In this document: in pieces, positions 1-11,915 of the stretch | How the letters are laid out: each line of letters opens with the position of its first letter | How positions within the stretch are numbered: the stretch's first letter is position 1 | Source of the DNA: Aphidius gifuensis | Taxonomy: Eukaryota > Arthropoda > Insecta > Hymenoptera > Braconidae | DNA: 64,000 bases | Assembly (NCBI RefSeq): GCF_014905175.1 | Contig: NC_057791.1 | Coordinates: 2,108,001-2,172,000, forward strand | Direction: 5' to 3' | Translations under genes and position numbers: made by a program | The notes under the pieces: generated by a model | Seen by the model: only the letters and a program-made list of their open reading frames with translations | Told to the model about the DNA's origin: nothing | The model's database searches: none

Positions 1-1037
1 GTGCAGCAAATAAACTTTTTTTTGATGTTCTAAAATCACAAACTGAACATATAAATATACCATTATCTTGTATATATACTTTTTTTTTATGTGTCCATGC
101 AACATGTTTTCTAAATGCAATTTTAGATTCAAATGTATCATCACATAATTTACATTTTAAATGTTTTAATATTTTACGATGACGTAAACGTTTATTATCT
201 TGTATTTTTTCTAATTTATTATTTTTTATTTCATTATTAATACTATCAACATCATCAACATCTTCTTCATTATCATTTTCTTGCTCTTCAACAGATATAT
301 ATTCTAATAAATCAGATTCATTAATATTTTTTTCTTGATACTGTTCAATGTCATCTTCTTGTGTTGTTTGATAATCTTCATCATAATAATCAGCATCATT
401 AACATCTTCTATATCATCAATTTCTTCATTTTGACTTTCTTCTTCATCATTATTATTTTCAATTGATTCATATTGATCATCTTCATCAATTGAATTATAC
501 TGACTACCATTATCATTTTCAGGTGTTATTGTCTCATCAACTTTTAAAATTTTTTTTATTTCTTTGGTATTATTATCATCATCATCATCCTCATTATTAT
601 TATTATTTATTTTTTGTAATGTTATTAAATTACCCTCAAAATTAACTTGATATAATTCACCACTTGATGATGCATCTGCACTATTTTCACCATCATATAC
701 TTCTCCTTTTAATAATATTGGTTTAACATCTTGAATTTCATCAATTTCATCATCATGATAATTATCAAATTCATTATAATTATAATCATTTATACTCTCA
801 TCATCATCACCATCATTATCATCACCACCATCATCATTATCAGTTTGATTATCACTATCATTTTCAGATGGTATATTATTTGTATCAATTGGTTTATCAT
901 GTTCTGGCACAAATACATAATATGGCTTACCATCAAATTCTAATATTTGCCATTTTTTCATAACAACTGATGACTGATCAAAGGTAAATAATCCACGTGA
1001 ATTTCCAGCTTCAATTTCTTTCCTTTTTATATATAAT
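1..1037 (-). CDS. Alternative 3' zinc-finger exon A1 of the ZAD locus (truncated by window edge)
   Basis: The open frame enters from acceptor TTTCAG|A at 1037 and runs to base 1 without a stop, so the 3' end lies outside the window. One base precedes the first codon (TTA TAT ATA), matching the phase-2 common donor at 23730. About 260 residues of Asp/Glu/Asn-rich linker come first, much of it encoded by GAT/GAA/AAT triplets. Then comes a C2H2 finger (CKLCDDTFESKIAFRKH, His pair H-x4-H) and the start of another (CSVCDFRTSKKSLF) cut by the edge. The acidic linker followed by fingers resembles neighbour exon A2. It should encode the DNA-binding half of one isoform. The frame and acceptor are seen directly; membership of the locus is inferred from phase and context. 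Confidence 0.82.
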
Positions 1038-1489
1038 CTGAAACATTAATTTATTTTTTTATTAGATAAATATTTTACATTAATTTATATTATTATAATT
1101 TAATTAATTTACAACAATAAAAAATACTTAAATTAGATTTTTTTTTTTTTTTTTTGATTATTTAATTTATTTATACAACTGAAAAAAAAGAGAAAAAAAA
1201 AACAAAACAAACACTTTTAAATAAACAGGTAAATATGAGAGGAATATGAAAAATTTAAAAACAATAAAAAATAATTATTAAATACTGTGATACATCAAAT
1301 TAAATATATATGTTTTTATATATTTGTTTTTTTTTTTTAATTTATTATTAACACATTAATTATTATTATCATTATTAATATTATTTTTAATTATGTTTAT
1401 TTGTGTATGTCACTTTGTGTAAATTGATTGTAATGTTTAATTTAAATTGTTGTTTTTTTTCTTTTTTTTATATAATATATAATGTTAAA
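1038..1489. other. Interval A1-A2: 3' UTR of A2 and intron of A1
   Basis: AT-rich sequence with T and A runs and no coding frame. A minus-strand AATAAA (TTTATT on plus at 1396-1401) lies about 90 bases after the A2 stop and is a plausible polyadenylation signal for that isoform. Confidence 0.5.
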
Positions 1490-3257
1490 TTAATCATCCA
1501 AAACATCAGTTAAAAATTGACTGATAAAAACTGGTGGTGCTGCTGGATGATCTCCTGGATGAGTTTTTCTGTGGCATGTTAAACCAGGTTTTTGTGTAAA
1601 TGATTTACCACAAACAACACCATTAACAACAACATCACATACATATGGTTTAAAATCAGTATGTGTAAGTGCATGTTGACGTAATGCTGTTCTTCTTACA
1701 AATTTTTTTTCACATAATTTGCAGGCATATGGTCTTTCACCAGAATGTATTCTCATATGTATTTTTAATACACTTGCTTTATTAAATATTTTTGAACATT
1801 GTGGACATTGTGCATGTTCACGATGTTCATGTTGTCTAAACATATGTTCATCTAAATTTTCTTGTGTAACCATACGTCTTTTACATATATTACATTCAAA
1901 ACTAGCTTTAAAATGTGCAAATTTTTGATGTACAAATAATGAATGACTATTACGACATGTTTTACCACAAACTTCACATATTACTGGTTTTTCAATATGA
2001 TCAAAACGTACATGATTTGTTAAATCACCTTTAACTTTATATTTTTTATCACATTGATCACATGGAAAATTATATTCATCATTATGTTTACGTGCAATAT
2101 GTACTTTTAATTCATGTTTACTACGATTACGATAATTACAATTATCCTCTGGACAAGCATATAATTGTTGTAATTTTAATAATTGTTTTGGATCATGTTT
2201 ATGACGTATATGTGAATATAATGTTGTTTTTTTATTTGTACGATAATTACAAACACTACATGCAAATATTTGTATTTCATCTTTTGTATGTTTTTTTAAA
2301 TGTGATGCTAATGATGCTTTTTTTAATGATGTAAAATCACAATCAGTACATGAATAAATATTATCATTAGCATGACGATGTTTACGACTAACATGACTAT
2401 AAAGTGTTGTTTTTTTTTCACATTCAAAATCACATGTATCACATTGATATATTGTTTTTTTATTTGTTTTTTTATCTTTATTTTTTGATTGTTCAATTGA
2501 TGATGTTGTATCATCATTATCAGCTTGTAAATCTTCATCAAATTCTAGTGATAATAGTTCATCACTTTCAATATTATTACTATTATCAATTGTTTCATCT
2601 TTAAAATCTATATCATCTTCAATTTGATATATAATTATATTTTCATCTGGTCCAATTTCTTTATTTGCAATTTCTATATTTATGTTATCATCATATACAT
2701 CTTCTTCTTCATCATATACAATTTCTTTATTTGCAATTTCTAAATTTATGTTATCATCATATACATCTTCAAATGAATCATCTTCATTCATAGTTTCTTC
2801 ATTAGACTCTTTATTTACTTCATCATAAGGAAATTCGTCAGAACTTAATTGTGCTAATATTACTCCTTCGTCTTCTTTTTCTTCTTCTACTACTTCTTCA
2901 TTAATTTCTTCTTCAACTAGTACTTCTTGCTCATCTTCTAATACTTTAATTGATTCATTTTCTTGTTCATTATCTGTTATAGATTCTGTTTTAAGATTTT
3001 CGATTTTAATTAATTTGTTTAATACATCTGATTTTGGCAATAAAATTTGAATATTATTTGGAGATGATGGAACAGTTGCAATTACATATGTATTGTAAAA
3101 TTTTGTTGTATTTGATTGTTCATCATCCATCTTGTGACGTACTTTGTGATCAATTAAATCTTTTTTTGATGAAAATAATATGTCACATTTATCACATGAA
3201 CGTGGCAAAATTGGCTTCATATCAATGAATCCTTCGATTCCAGGCATTTCAGATAGA
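1490..3257 (-). CDS. Alternative 3' zinc-finger exon A2 (11 fingers)
   Basis: Encodes 588 residues after the splice junction (acceptor GTTCTAG|T, then CTA TCT GAA ATG). An isolated N-terminal finger (CDKCDILFSSKKDLIDH) is followed by about 200 acidic Glu/Asp-rich residues, then ten C2H2 fingers to the C-terminus. The last finger is unusual: its first two cysteines are eight residues apart (CDVVVNGVVC) instead of two to four, and A5 has the same expansion. After the final histidine is a proline-rich tail (PGDHPAAPPVFI) related to those of A3-A6. With the common exons the isoform would be about 842 residues, the longest complete one here. It could start at its own ATG at 3246, but no promoter evidence supports that. 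Expected role: nuclear sequence-specific DNA binding. Confidence 0.9.
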
Positions 3258-4014
3258 CTAGAACATAAAAAAACAAAAAAAAAAAATTAATATTATTAAC
3301 GAACTTTAAATAAAAATAATGTTTAATTTTTTAATCTTATAATTTTATAAATAAATTTATTTAAATAATTAAATATAATTTATTTATAAAAAAAAAAAAA
3401 TTTCAATTTTAAAAACATATCTTATTTATTATTATTATTATTAGATTTTTTTTTTTTTTTTCAATAGTTACATAATACAATTAAAACATTATTAATATTA
3501 AATTGAAATTATTTTTAATTTTTTTCCAACAATTTATAATTTCTGTATTTTTTTTTTTTTTTTTGTTTTCTTTCATTCATTTGGATTTCATTTTTCTTTC
3601 GCAGCATTTTGAATGACATCATTTTATTCTAAAAATACAAAAAAATAAATATATTTATTATTATAAATTATTATGTATTTTAATGTGTTAAATAAAATAC
3701 TCACAACTTTGAAATTCACAAGATTTTTTCGAGCTGAAAAAAGAGATTTTTTAAAAAACACAAAAATCCCATTGATTTTTCATTTGATTTTTCTTTTTTA
3801 TTGTGAATACAAAAACAAAAATTTTACATTTATATAACTGTGAAAAATTAAATCTATTACAAATAATTATTGATGAAAGTAATACAATATTATTGTAGGT
3901 ACAACACACTGGGATAAAATAGAAAAAAAAAAACAAAAAAGTTATTAAATTATTTTTTGATTAATATATGTAATTAATTTGTGTAATTAATTAATAAATA
4001 AATAATATATATAA
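3258..4014. other. Interval A2-A3: 3' UTR and intron, no gene seen
   Basis: Low-complexity A/T runs. The short minus-strand frame at 3751-3936 has no family resemblance and lies where the A3 3' UTR should be. Confidence 0.5.
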
Positions 4015-5329
4015 TTATGTATCGACAATACGTTTTAGGGGTACAGAAGGTGGTGGTACAGCAGCATCATTATGTGCTTTTTTCCAATGATGCATTAATG
4101 ATGATCTTTGAGTAAATGTTTTTGGACAAACATTACAACTATATGGTTTAACACCTTTATGAGTTAATAAATGTACTCTTAATGTCATAATTGTTGTAAA
4201 TTTTTTATCACAACCATCAAATGTACATGTAAATGTTTTACCCATATGTACAAATTCATGTTTTTTTAAACCATTTCTTTTTTTAAATTGCATACCACAA
4301 ATTTCACAAACAAATATTAAATCATGTTGTTTAATATGTGCTTCTAAATTTTCAGCTGTTGTTAATTTTCTATTACATTTTGTACATGGAAATTTTTTTT
4401 CTTTATGACGATAATTTTTATGTCCAATTAAAGAATTTCTTGATGGACAAATAAGACCACATATTTCACATGTTTGTGGACCACTTTCATGTATATTTTT
4501 AACATGTGTTTCCCAATCTGATTTCATGAAAAATTGTCTTTTACAATAATCACATGAAAATTGTGGATCATTATTTGTACGATGTTTACGATTTTTATGG
4601 GTCGTTATTGTTGCTGCATATTTTGTTTCAAATGGACATTGATCACAATAATATATACGTGTTTCACTGTGTTGATTTTTCATATGACTTTTAATAATAG
4701 CATGTGTTTTAAATTTTTTATGACAATATTCACATTCAAATGTTTTTGATTTATAATGTTTATACATATGTTGTTTATATCTTTTTGATAATTCAAATGT
4801 TATATCACATAATGTACATTCATAAGTTTTTTTATTTTTATGTATTTTTTCAACTTTTTCTTTGTCTTTTTGTTTTTCTTCTGGTTCCCAAACATCATCA
4901 CTATCAGCATCATCATCATCATCATCATCATCATTGCTGCTATCTTCACTTGATTCTGAATCATTTCTTCTATTATCTGAATTTCTATTAGATATTTTTT
5001 TAATTTTTCTAACAGTTAAACTTGATTTTCTATTTGGCATAATACGTCTTTCATTTAATATTTCTAAATCTTCATCAATATCATCATCATCATCAATATC
5101 AATTGGTTCTTCTTTTGTCATGTTTTCATTATTTTCAGGTAATTTTGATGTATTTTTAGTACAACTACTACGTAGACTTTTTTTATTTTTATTTATAATA
5201 ATTGTATCTTCCAGTAGATCATCATTTTTACTTGATTTTTTTTTTCTGCTTTTTTCCAAGTCTGGAACATGGATGATGACCATTGCCGATGGCTTTGATG
5301 CACTTAATGGTTGGCCTCTCTTTCTTTTC
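4015..5329 (-). CDS. Alternative 3' zinc-finger exon A3 (9 fingers)
   Basis: Encodes 437 residues after acceptor TTATGTTCAG|G. It opens with a basic patch (KRKRGQPLSASKPS) that could be a nuclear localisation signal and resembles the AT-hook-like start of A5. A long Lys/Ser/Asp-rich linker with a poly-Asp run follows. Nine C2H2 fingers then run to the end, including one with C-x4-C spacing (CTFDGCDKKF). The last finger is of the FTQRSSL type found near the end of almost every exon in the array. The tail after it (DAAVPPPSVPLKRIVDT) is a divergent member of the proline-rich tails of A2-A6. The predicted full isoform is about 691 residues. Confidence 0.9.
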
Positions 5330-5627
5330 CTGAACATAATAAAATCAGAAATAATAATTAGCCCTTTAAATGACTTTTTCTTTGACAAAAAAAAAAAAAT
5401 AAATAAATAAATAACAACTGCGTGACAAATTTATGAAATAAGTGTATCACACAAAAACCAATAAATCAAGATTAAAAAAACAAAAAAAAAAAAAAATTTT
5501 TTTTTTTTGTTATAATCTAATTGTATATGTGCCGAATAATATTTATTTAATTTTTCCAAATGTATATGAAAAAAAAAAAGTAAATAAATTAACAATTGGC
5601 AATACTTAAAATAATAAATAATTATTG

Positions 5628-6533
5628 TCACTTGTTGTTTGTACTTTTATCACGAACTCCATGAAGTAAATCAGTTATTTTAATTGGTGGTAATGGTGGT
5701 AAATCACCAGGATGTTTTCTTTTACGATGTGACATCATTGGTGATCTTTGTGAAAAATTTTGACCACATATATCACATACATATGGTCTTTCACCAACGT
5801 GTCTTAATAAATGTACTTTTTGTGAACTTAAATTTGAAAATGCAACTCCACAAATTGGACATACATGTGATTTTTCTAAATGTATTTTACGATGTTTTGT
5901 AAGACCATATTTTGTTTTTAATTGTGCACCACATTCTTCACATATATATTTTGTTTTATGTAATTCCATATGATTTGATAAATTTTTTTTAGTTTTAAAA
6001 CGTTTATTACAATCTTCACATGAAAAATTTTTAATAATTTCTTTATGTTTATTATAACGATGATATGTTAATGAACTTTTATTATTATATGTTTTACCAC
6101 AAATATCACATATACATGATTCATTATCATGATCTTTCATATGAGTTGTTAAATCTGATTGTATTTTAAATAATTTACCACAATATTCACATTTTAATTT
6201 ATAATCATTTGTATGTTTTCTAATATAATGTACTTTAACATATGATTTTGAACGTGCTGAAAAATCACAATTTTCAAAATGACAAAAATATACTGTTGGA
6301 TTTTCTTCATGTATTTCAATATGTCGTGATAAACCAATTTTTGTTTTAAATGTATTTGAACACATTGAACATTTATGAGGACGTGAATCAGAATGACTCA
6401 CCATGTGATTTATCAATCCACTATTTTTATTGTAATTTTTATTACAAATATGACATGTATGAATTTTTTTTGTAGTTACTAATTTTTTTTTTAATTGTAT
6501 TTCAGTCTTATCATCTTCATCATCCTCTTCATT

Positions 6534-6565
<32 letters not shown>

Positions 6566-6726
6566 CATCCTCATCCTCATCATCATCTTCTTCTTCTTCA
6601 TCATCATCTTCTTCTTCTTCTTCATCATTATCATCATCATCATCATCATCGTCTTCATCATCTTCATCTTCATTTTCTGATGATTCTGATGATTCTGATG
6701 AAAGATTATTATCAATCGGTACAGAC
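5628..6726 (-). CDS. Alternative 3' zinc-finger exon A4 (9 fingers)
   Basis: Encodes 365 residues from acceptor TTTTTTTTTAG|G at 6726, so the exon starts about 310 bases upstream of its first in-frame start-like codon at 6416. The first part is a Ser/Glu/Asp stretch with a long pure acidic run (about 6520-6690). Nine fingers follow, the first CHICNKNYNKNSGLINH. One has C-x4-C spacing (CHFENCDFSARSK). The last is FSQRSPM-type, followed by a tail beginning PGDLPPLPPIKITDLL, the clearest copy of the motif shared by A2-A6. The predicted isoform is about 619 residues. The acidic run is encoded by imperfect GAT/GAA triplets and may vary in length between individuals. Confidence 0.88.
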
Positions 6727-7073
6727 CTAAAAAAAAATTACAAACAATTGTCAGTACAATATGGCAAATTAATTTGCCAATATATTTAATTGCAATAAAA
6801 ATCAAACTATAAAAAAAAAACTAAGTAAAACATACCAACAAACAGTAAAAAATAAAAATAACATTGTTATACATTTTTCATTTTTTGGAATAATTAAAAT
6901 TAATAATTAAACACATACACAATAATTATTTTTTAATCAAAAAGTTCTTATTATTATTTATTATGTTTTAATGTTTTTTTTTTTTTTCTTCTTCAATTAA
7001 AACTTTATACATTTGTCAATAAAAATTAAAACAAACAGGTAAACTCGTTTTTTTTTTTTTTTTTTGTTAAAAT
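6727..7073. other. Interval A4-A5: 3' UTR and intron, no gene seen
   Basis: AT-rich, with a long T run at about 7050 next to the A5 stop. No coding frame. Confidence 0.5.
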
Positions 7074-7866
7074 TTATTCATACTTAACACCTCGTAAAAG
7101 TAAATCAATTGAAACTTTTGGAAGAGGTGGTAATACACCAGTATGACTTTTTCTATGACCAATTAAACCTGGTTTTTGTGCAAATGCTTTACCACAAAGT
7201 ACACCATCAATAATAGCATTACAAATATAAGGTGTTGAGCCACTATGAATTAGAGCATGTTGTTTAAGATGTGTACGTCTTATAAATGTTTTTTCACAAA
7301 TTTTACAATTATATGGTTTATTACCAGTATGTGTTCTCATATGAGTTCTTAATGTATCAACTTTACCAAATGTTTTATTACATTCAGTACATGTTACTCG
7401 AATTTGACGTTGTAATTTTTTTAGTTTTTTTAATTCTTCTAAACGTAATTTTTTTTCTTTTAATGCTTTTAATTTTTTTTCTTGTTCTGTTTGCCATTCA
7501 TCATCATCTTTTGGTTTACATTTACTCCACCAGCTATTATCATCCTCTTCAGATTCTGATGATAATAATGGATCATTCTTTAATTCAGGTGATGTTTCTT
7601 TTTCTTCATCAAAATTTGGTGATAATATTAATTCTTTAATTGGTACCAAGCCAATTTTTGGAATTATTTCATTTTTCATAACTGATCGTGTACGTAATGA
7701 TGATCTTGGTGAATTTAATATTTTTCCATTTTTACGTCCCCTTGGTGTTGTGGCTGTTGTTGGTGTTGTAGTTTCAACTTTAATTATTTGTTTTGATGAG
7801 CCATTTGATCTGCCACAAGTATTGGTTGTTGTTTTTTTTTTTGGACGTCCTCTTTTCTTCTTTATC
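7074..7866 (-). CDS. Alternative 3' zinc-finger exon A5 (AT-hook-like motif, coiled coil, 3 fingers)
   Basis: Encodes 263 residues after acceptor TTATGTTTAG|G. Directly after the junction is IKKKRGRPKKK, which contains the RGRP core of an AT-hook (minor-groove binding). A Thr/Ser-rich stretch, an acidic stretch (SSESEEDDNSWW) and a Lys/Leu/Glu heptad-like region (LKALKEKKLRLEELKKLKKL, likely coiled coil) follow. Only three fingers are present, the fewest in the array. The last has the expanded C-x8-C spacing (CNAIIDGVLC) and the QKPGL helix also seen in A2. The tail TGVLPPLPKVSIDLLL belongs to the shared set. The TAA stop overlaps an AATAAA hexamer. The predicted isoform is about 517 residues. 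Confidence 0.9.
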
Positions 7867-8161
7867 CTAAACATAATAAAATAAGACAATAATAATAATA
7901 ATTAATTCATATAAACTCTCGTCTTTTTTTTTTTTTTTTGGGTTACAGTGTTGATGTGAAAAAGAAAAAAAAAACAAAAAAAAAATTTAATAGATGTGAT
8001 TTCTCCCTTTTTTTTATTATTAAAAATCTTTTCTTTTTTTATTTATTTATAAAATAAAAATATATAAGTATATAAAAATTAATATCGTATCTAACAATCA
8101 ATATTAAAATTTGAATTTAAAGCATTAATTTAATTTTTTATATATTAATAAAATATTATTT

Positions 8162-9128
8162 TTAATGTTTATTTAAACTATCAAGATATTGCTTAGCAAG
8201 ATGTGCAACTCTAGTAACTTCATCAAAAGGTGGAAGTTCACCACTATGACGTTCACGATGTCTTTTACAACTTGTACGTTGAGTAAATAATTCACCACAA
8301 ATATCACACTTGTATGGTTTAATATTAGCATGTGTTAATATATGTAAATAATAATTTGTAATTGAATAAAATGTTTTATGACATAATTCACATGTCGTAC
8401 CAGATCTGTGTTCTCTATCACGATGATTAATCAATGCTCTTCTACCAGGAAATATTAAATTACATTCTTTACATTTAAGATTTTTAGAATCTATATGTTT
8501 TTTTTTATGTAATTCAAATTTTTTAATTGATGTAAATTTTTGTTGACAATATTCACATGATAATTCAGTCATATCTTTAGCATCTTTTTCATGTTTTTTA
8601 ATATGACTCTTAATATCATTTACAAATGTTTCACATACATCACATTTTTGAGGTATATGAGCACGTATCATATGTGCTGATAAATCAGATTTAAATTGAT
8701 AACCTTTATTACAATTATCACATATAAATTTTGGTTTGTTATTATTATGTTTACGTATCATATGAAGATTTAATCCTTCTTGTCGTTTGTATTTTTTTGT
8801 ACATTTATTACAACTATATAGATCATTTTTAACATGAGTTTTTAAATGTATTGAAAGACTTTTTTTGGTCATAAATATATCATTGCAAGATGAGCAATTG
8901 TATGAAGTTTTATGTGCTATATTTTTGTGGCTTGTAAATTCTTCAGTTTTAACTAATTGATTGTCACCAAGAGGATCAACTTGGGGTCGTAACATTGTTA
9001 TATTTCTAGCTACTTCTTGATCACCCATTATAAGTGATGCTGATTTATCACCATCTGAATTACAAACAACAACAACTCTATACATTGTTGTTGTTGTTGC
9101 TGCTGCTGATATGTTTTTAATAATAATT
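8162..9128 (-). CDS. Alternative 3' zinc-finger exon A6 (8 fingers, one shortened)
   Basis: Encodes 321 residues after acceptor TTTGTTTCAG|A (ATT ATT ATT). A short alanine/threonine-rich segment leads to seven canonical C2H2 fingers and one shortened finger (CDVCETFVNDIKSHIKKH), which has only nine residues between the second cysteine and first histidine and may bind zinc poorly. The penultimate finger is CELCHKTFYSITNYYLH and the last is FTQRTSC-type. The tail SGELPPFDEVTRVAHL keeps the position and first residues of the A2-A6 tail but then diverges. The predicted isoform is about 575 residues. Confidence 0.9.
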
Positions 9129-9482
9129 CTGAAACAAAAAATAATAATAAAAAAAAAATTAATAAAAATAAATAGCAATTTACAAACAATTCAAAATAAT
9201 ACATAAATTTTTTTTGACTTTATATTTAATAAAAGAAAAAGAAAAAATTATATTAAATTAAAAATTTTTTTTTTTTTTACTTACGTAGTATAAGCTGACA
9301 GAGAACTCCCATGATGAATTTGCTAAAAAAACTTATAATAAAAAAGAATTTAAAATTGAATCATTAAAATGAAAAAATTGTTTACAATTTAAATTTTATT
9401 TAATAGATTAATACATGAATTGATTATTATTGAAAAAAAAGAACAAAACAAAACAATATTTAAATAAAGAAAAAAAAATAAT
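9129..9482. other. Interval A6-A7: 3' UTR and intron
   Basis: AT-rich. A minus-strand AATAAA (TTTATT at 9395-9400) lies about 85 bases after the A7 stop. No coding frame. Confidence 0.5.
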
Positions 9483-10419
9483 TTAAAGACAATAAGTTTT
9501 TTGATGAGCAGTTAAATTTCCTCGACAAGAAAATCCACGTTTACATCTTTCACAAACATAAGGACGTTCACCAGTATGTCTACGTCGATGAATAGTAAGT
9601 GTTGTTTTTTGAGAAAATGTTTTTGAACAAACATCACATTTATATGGTTTTTCACCAGTATGAGTACGTATATGTAAAAGTAAATTTGCCGAGACAGAAA
9701 AACCTTTACCACAAGTATGACATATATATGGTTTTTCACCAGTATGTATACGTCTATGTTTTTTTAAATGTTCACTACTACTCAATGATTTACCACAAAA
9801 ATCACAAAGATATGATTTTGTTGGATTATGACTTTCTAAATGTCTTTTTAGTGAACGACTTGATGATAAAATATTACCACAAATATTACAAGTTGTGTTT
9901 TTTACTTTTTTACTTCTAGGATGAATTTCACGAAGATGTTCTAATAATTCCATTTTTGAATTAAATGAATCATCACAATATTCACATATTAGATCATCAT
10001 GAGGAATATGATCTTGTAAATGATTTCTATATTTTTGTATATGATCAAAAGTTTCATTACATGTCTCACATTTATATTCATTATTTTTTAATATATGAAA
10101 ATTAATCATGTGTTGATTTAATATTTTATTATTACGAAATACTCGATCACACTCTTTACATGTGTTATTTAATTTTTCATCATTGTGAGTCAACATGTGA
10201 GTGTCAAGTGTTTGCTTATTTTCAAATAATTCACGACACATTGAACAAAAATAAGCTAATGGAAAATCTTCTTGATTCAAATCTGAATCAATTATTATTA
10301 TTTCTTCAATTTTTTTTTTTTTTTTCAATATATCTTCTTCTACATCAATAATTGAAATACTTTTAGATTTTCTTCTTCTTACTTCTCTAATGTTTCCAGG
10401 TATCATATTTTCATTTAAT
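9483..10419 (-). CDS. Alternative 3' zinc-finger exon A7 (8 fingers plus a C2HC-like terminal finger)
   Basis: Encodes 311 residues after acceptor AATTTCAG|A (TTA AAT GAA AAT ATG). It begins with a basic segment (REVRRRKSKS), a likely nuclear localisation signal, then eight C2H2 fingers. The last four fingers are joined by canonical TGEKPY/TGERPY linkers, unlike the divergent linkers of A2-A6, which suggests ordinary tandem DNA-binding fingers. The ninth ends HQKTYCL, with cysteine replacing the last histidine, so it would be C2HC. The FSQKTTL-type finger precedes it. There is no proline-rich tail. The predicted isoform is about 565 residues. Confidence 0.9.
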
Positions 10420-10774
10420 CTGAAATTTAAAATTCAATGTTAGTCAAAATTTATTTGTTTTAATTTATTTTTTTTTCTCAAAAACTATTTCACTATTTAT
10501 CACACAACACTATATTTTTTAATTTTTTGTTATTCATTTTCATAACATAAACTAAAATACTAATTTTATTTTTAAATATTTACATTTGTAAAATGATTAA
10601 AATTCAAAATCAATTATCAATTTTTAAGACATATCAGCATAAAGACTTTTATTAATGAAACAATTGAATACAAATTGAACAAATGAAGAAAGAAAAAAAA
10701 AATTGAAAACCTAAGAAATTAATTTTGATGAGAAAAAAAAACAAACAAAAAAAGGTCGATGTAGTTGTCGATGA
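10420..10774. other. Interval A7-A8: 3' UTR and intron, no gene seen
   Basis: AT-rich, non-coding. The frames here are shadows of the neighbouring exons. Confidence 0.5.
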
Positions 10775-11915
10775 TTATCTATGAACTTTGGCATGTCCAT
10801 TAAGAAGAGCTCTTGATACAAAATTTTTTTCACAATATGAACACTCATATGGTCGTTCACCAGTATGATATCTTTTGTGTATGACAAGTGAAGAACGTTG
10901 TGTAAATGATTTATTACATGTATCACAAGAATATGGTCTTTCTCCAGTATGTGTACGTTGATGAGTTACTAATGTACCACGTTTATGAAATGTATGACCA
11001 CAAACATCACATACATATGGTTTATCACCTCTATGTAAACGTAAATGATCTTGTAATGATGCATTTGATGATATATATTTACCACAAATATCACATTTAA
11101 ATTTTTTTCTTTGACCAGTATGATTACCAATATGTGCTATTAATGATCTTTTTGATAAAAATGATTTATCACAATCATTACAATAATATAACATTGGTTT
11201 ATAATTTGGATCATGTTTTTTCATATGACGTACTAAACTATGATTATTTGGATATGAATTTTGACATGTTGTACATACATGTTCTCTTGCACCATGTTTA
11301 ACATTCATATGTGCATGATGTTCAGCTTTTGTTACAAAACCTTTATTACAATGTTCACAATGTAATGTAAAATTTTCAAAATGACGACGACGATGTACTT
11401 CTAATGCTGCTTTTTGTATAAATGCACGTTGACATACTTCACATACATATTTACGTTCTTTTGCATGAATTTTATTATGTATTGCTAATGTACATGAACG
11501 TTTAAATGTTTTATCACATACTTTACATTTATAAGGACGAGCATCACTGTGTGTTACTAAATGAGTCTTTAAAAGTTTTAATGATGGAAATTTTTTTTTA
11601 CATGTTGAACATTCATGACAATTTATAATGCTTTCTTTTTTAATTATATTTTGTGTATTATCTATTTTTGATGGATTATTAATATTCAAAGATTTTATAT
11701 TAACTAATTTTAATTTTTTTTGATTTATTAATTTTGTTATATTAACAACTTTGACAGGAGCTCCACTTGTTTTTGATGTTATATTTTCTGGTAAATAAAT
11801 TATAACACTTGCTTGATTAGGTGGCTTTGTTATTACTGGTTTTTCTAATTTTTGAAGACTCCTATTAACTTTTGATTTATCCTCCTTTGTTGAAGACAAC
11901 ACTTTTTGAACAGAT
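10775..11915 (-). CDS. Alternative 3' zinc-finger exon A8 (10 fingers)
   Basis: Encodes 379 residues after acceptor TTTTTTCAG|A (TCT GTT CAA). About 95 residues of Lys/Asn/Thr-rich linker are followed by ten C2H2 fingers running to the C-terminus (HAKVHR). The last linkers are canonical (HTGERPY). The penultimate finger is FTQRSSLVIH and the last FVSRALLNGH; this pair recurs as FTQRTTLVVH/FASKTMLNSH in A11 and FTQASTLTVH/FVTRTIMLNH in A12. The same glutamine at helix position -1 suggests overlapping base preferences, which is an inference. The predicted isoform is about 633 residues. Confidence 0.92.

Noticed and set aside
463..943. Plus-strand small ORFs over the finger exons (also 2062-2604, 4561-5410, 17071-17776 and others)
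   Set aside because: They are antisense shadows of acidic and zinc-finger codons, rich in His/Tyr/Ile, with no domain.
6491..6805. Met/Lys-rich frame over the A4 acidic tract
   Set aside because: It is an out-of-frame reading of GAT/GAA triplets.
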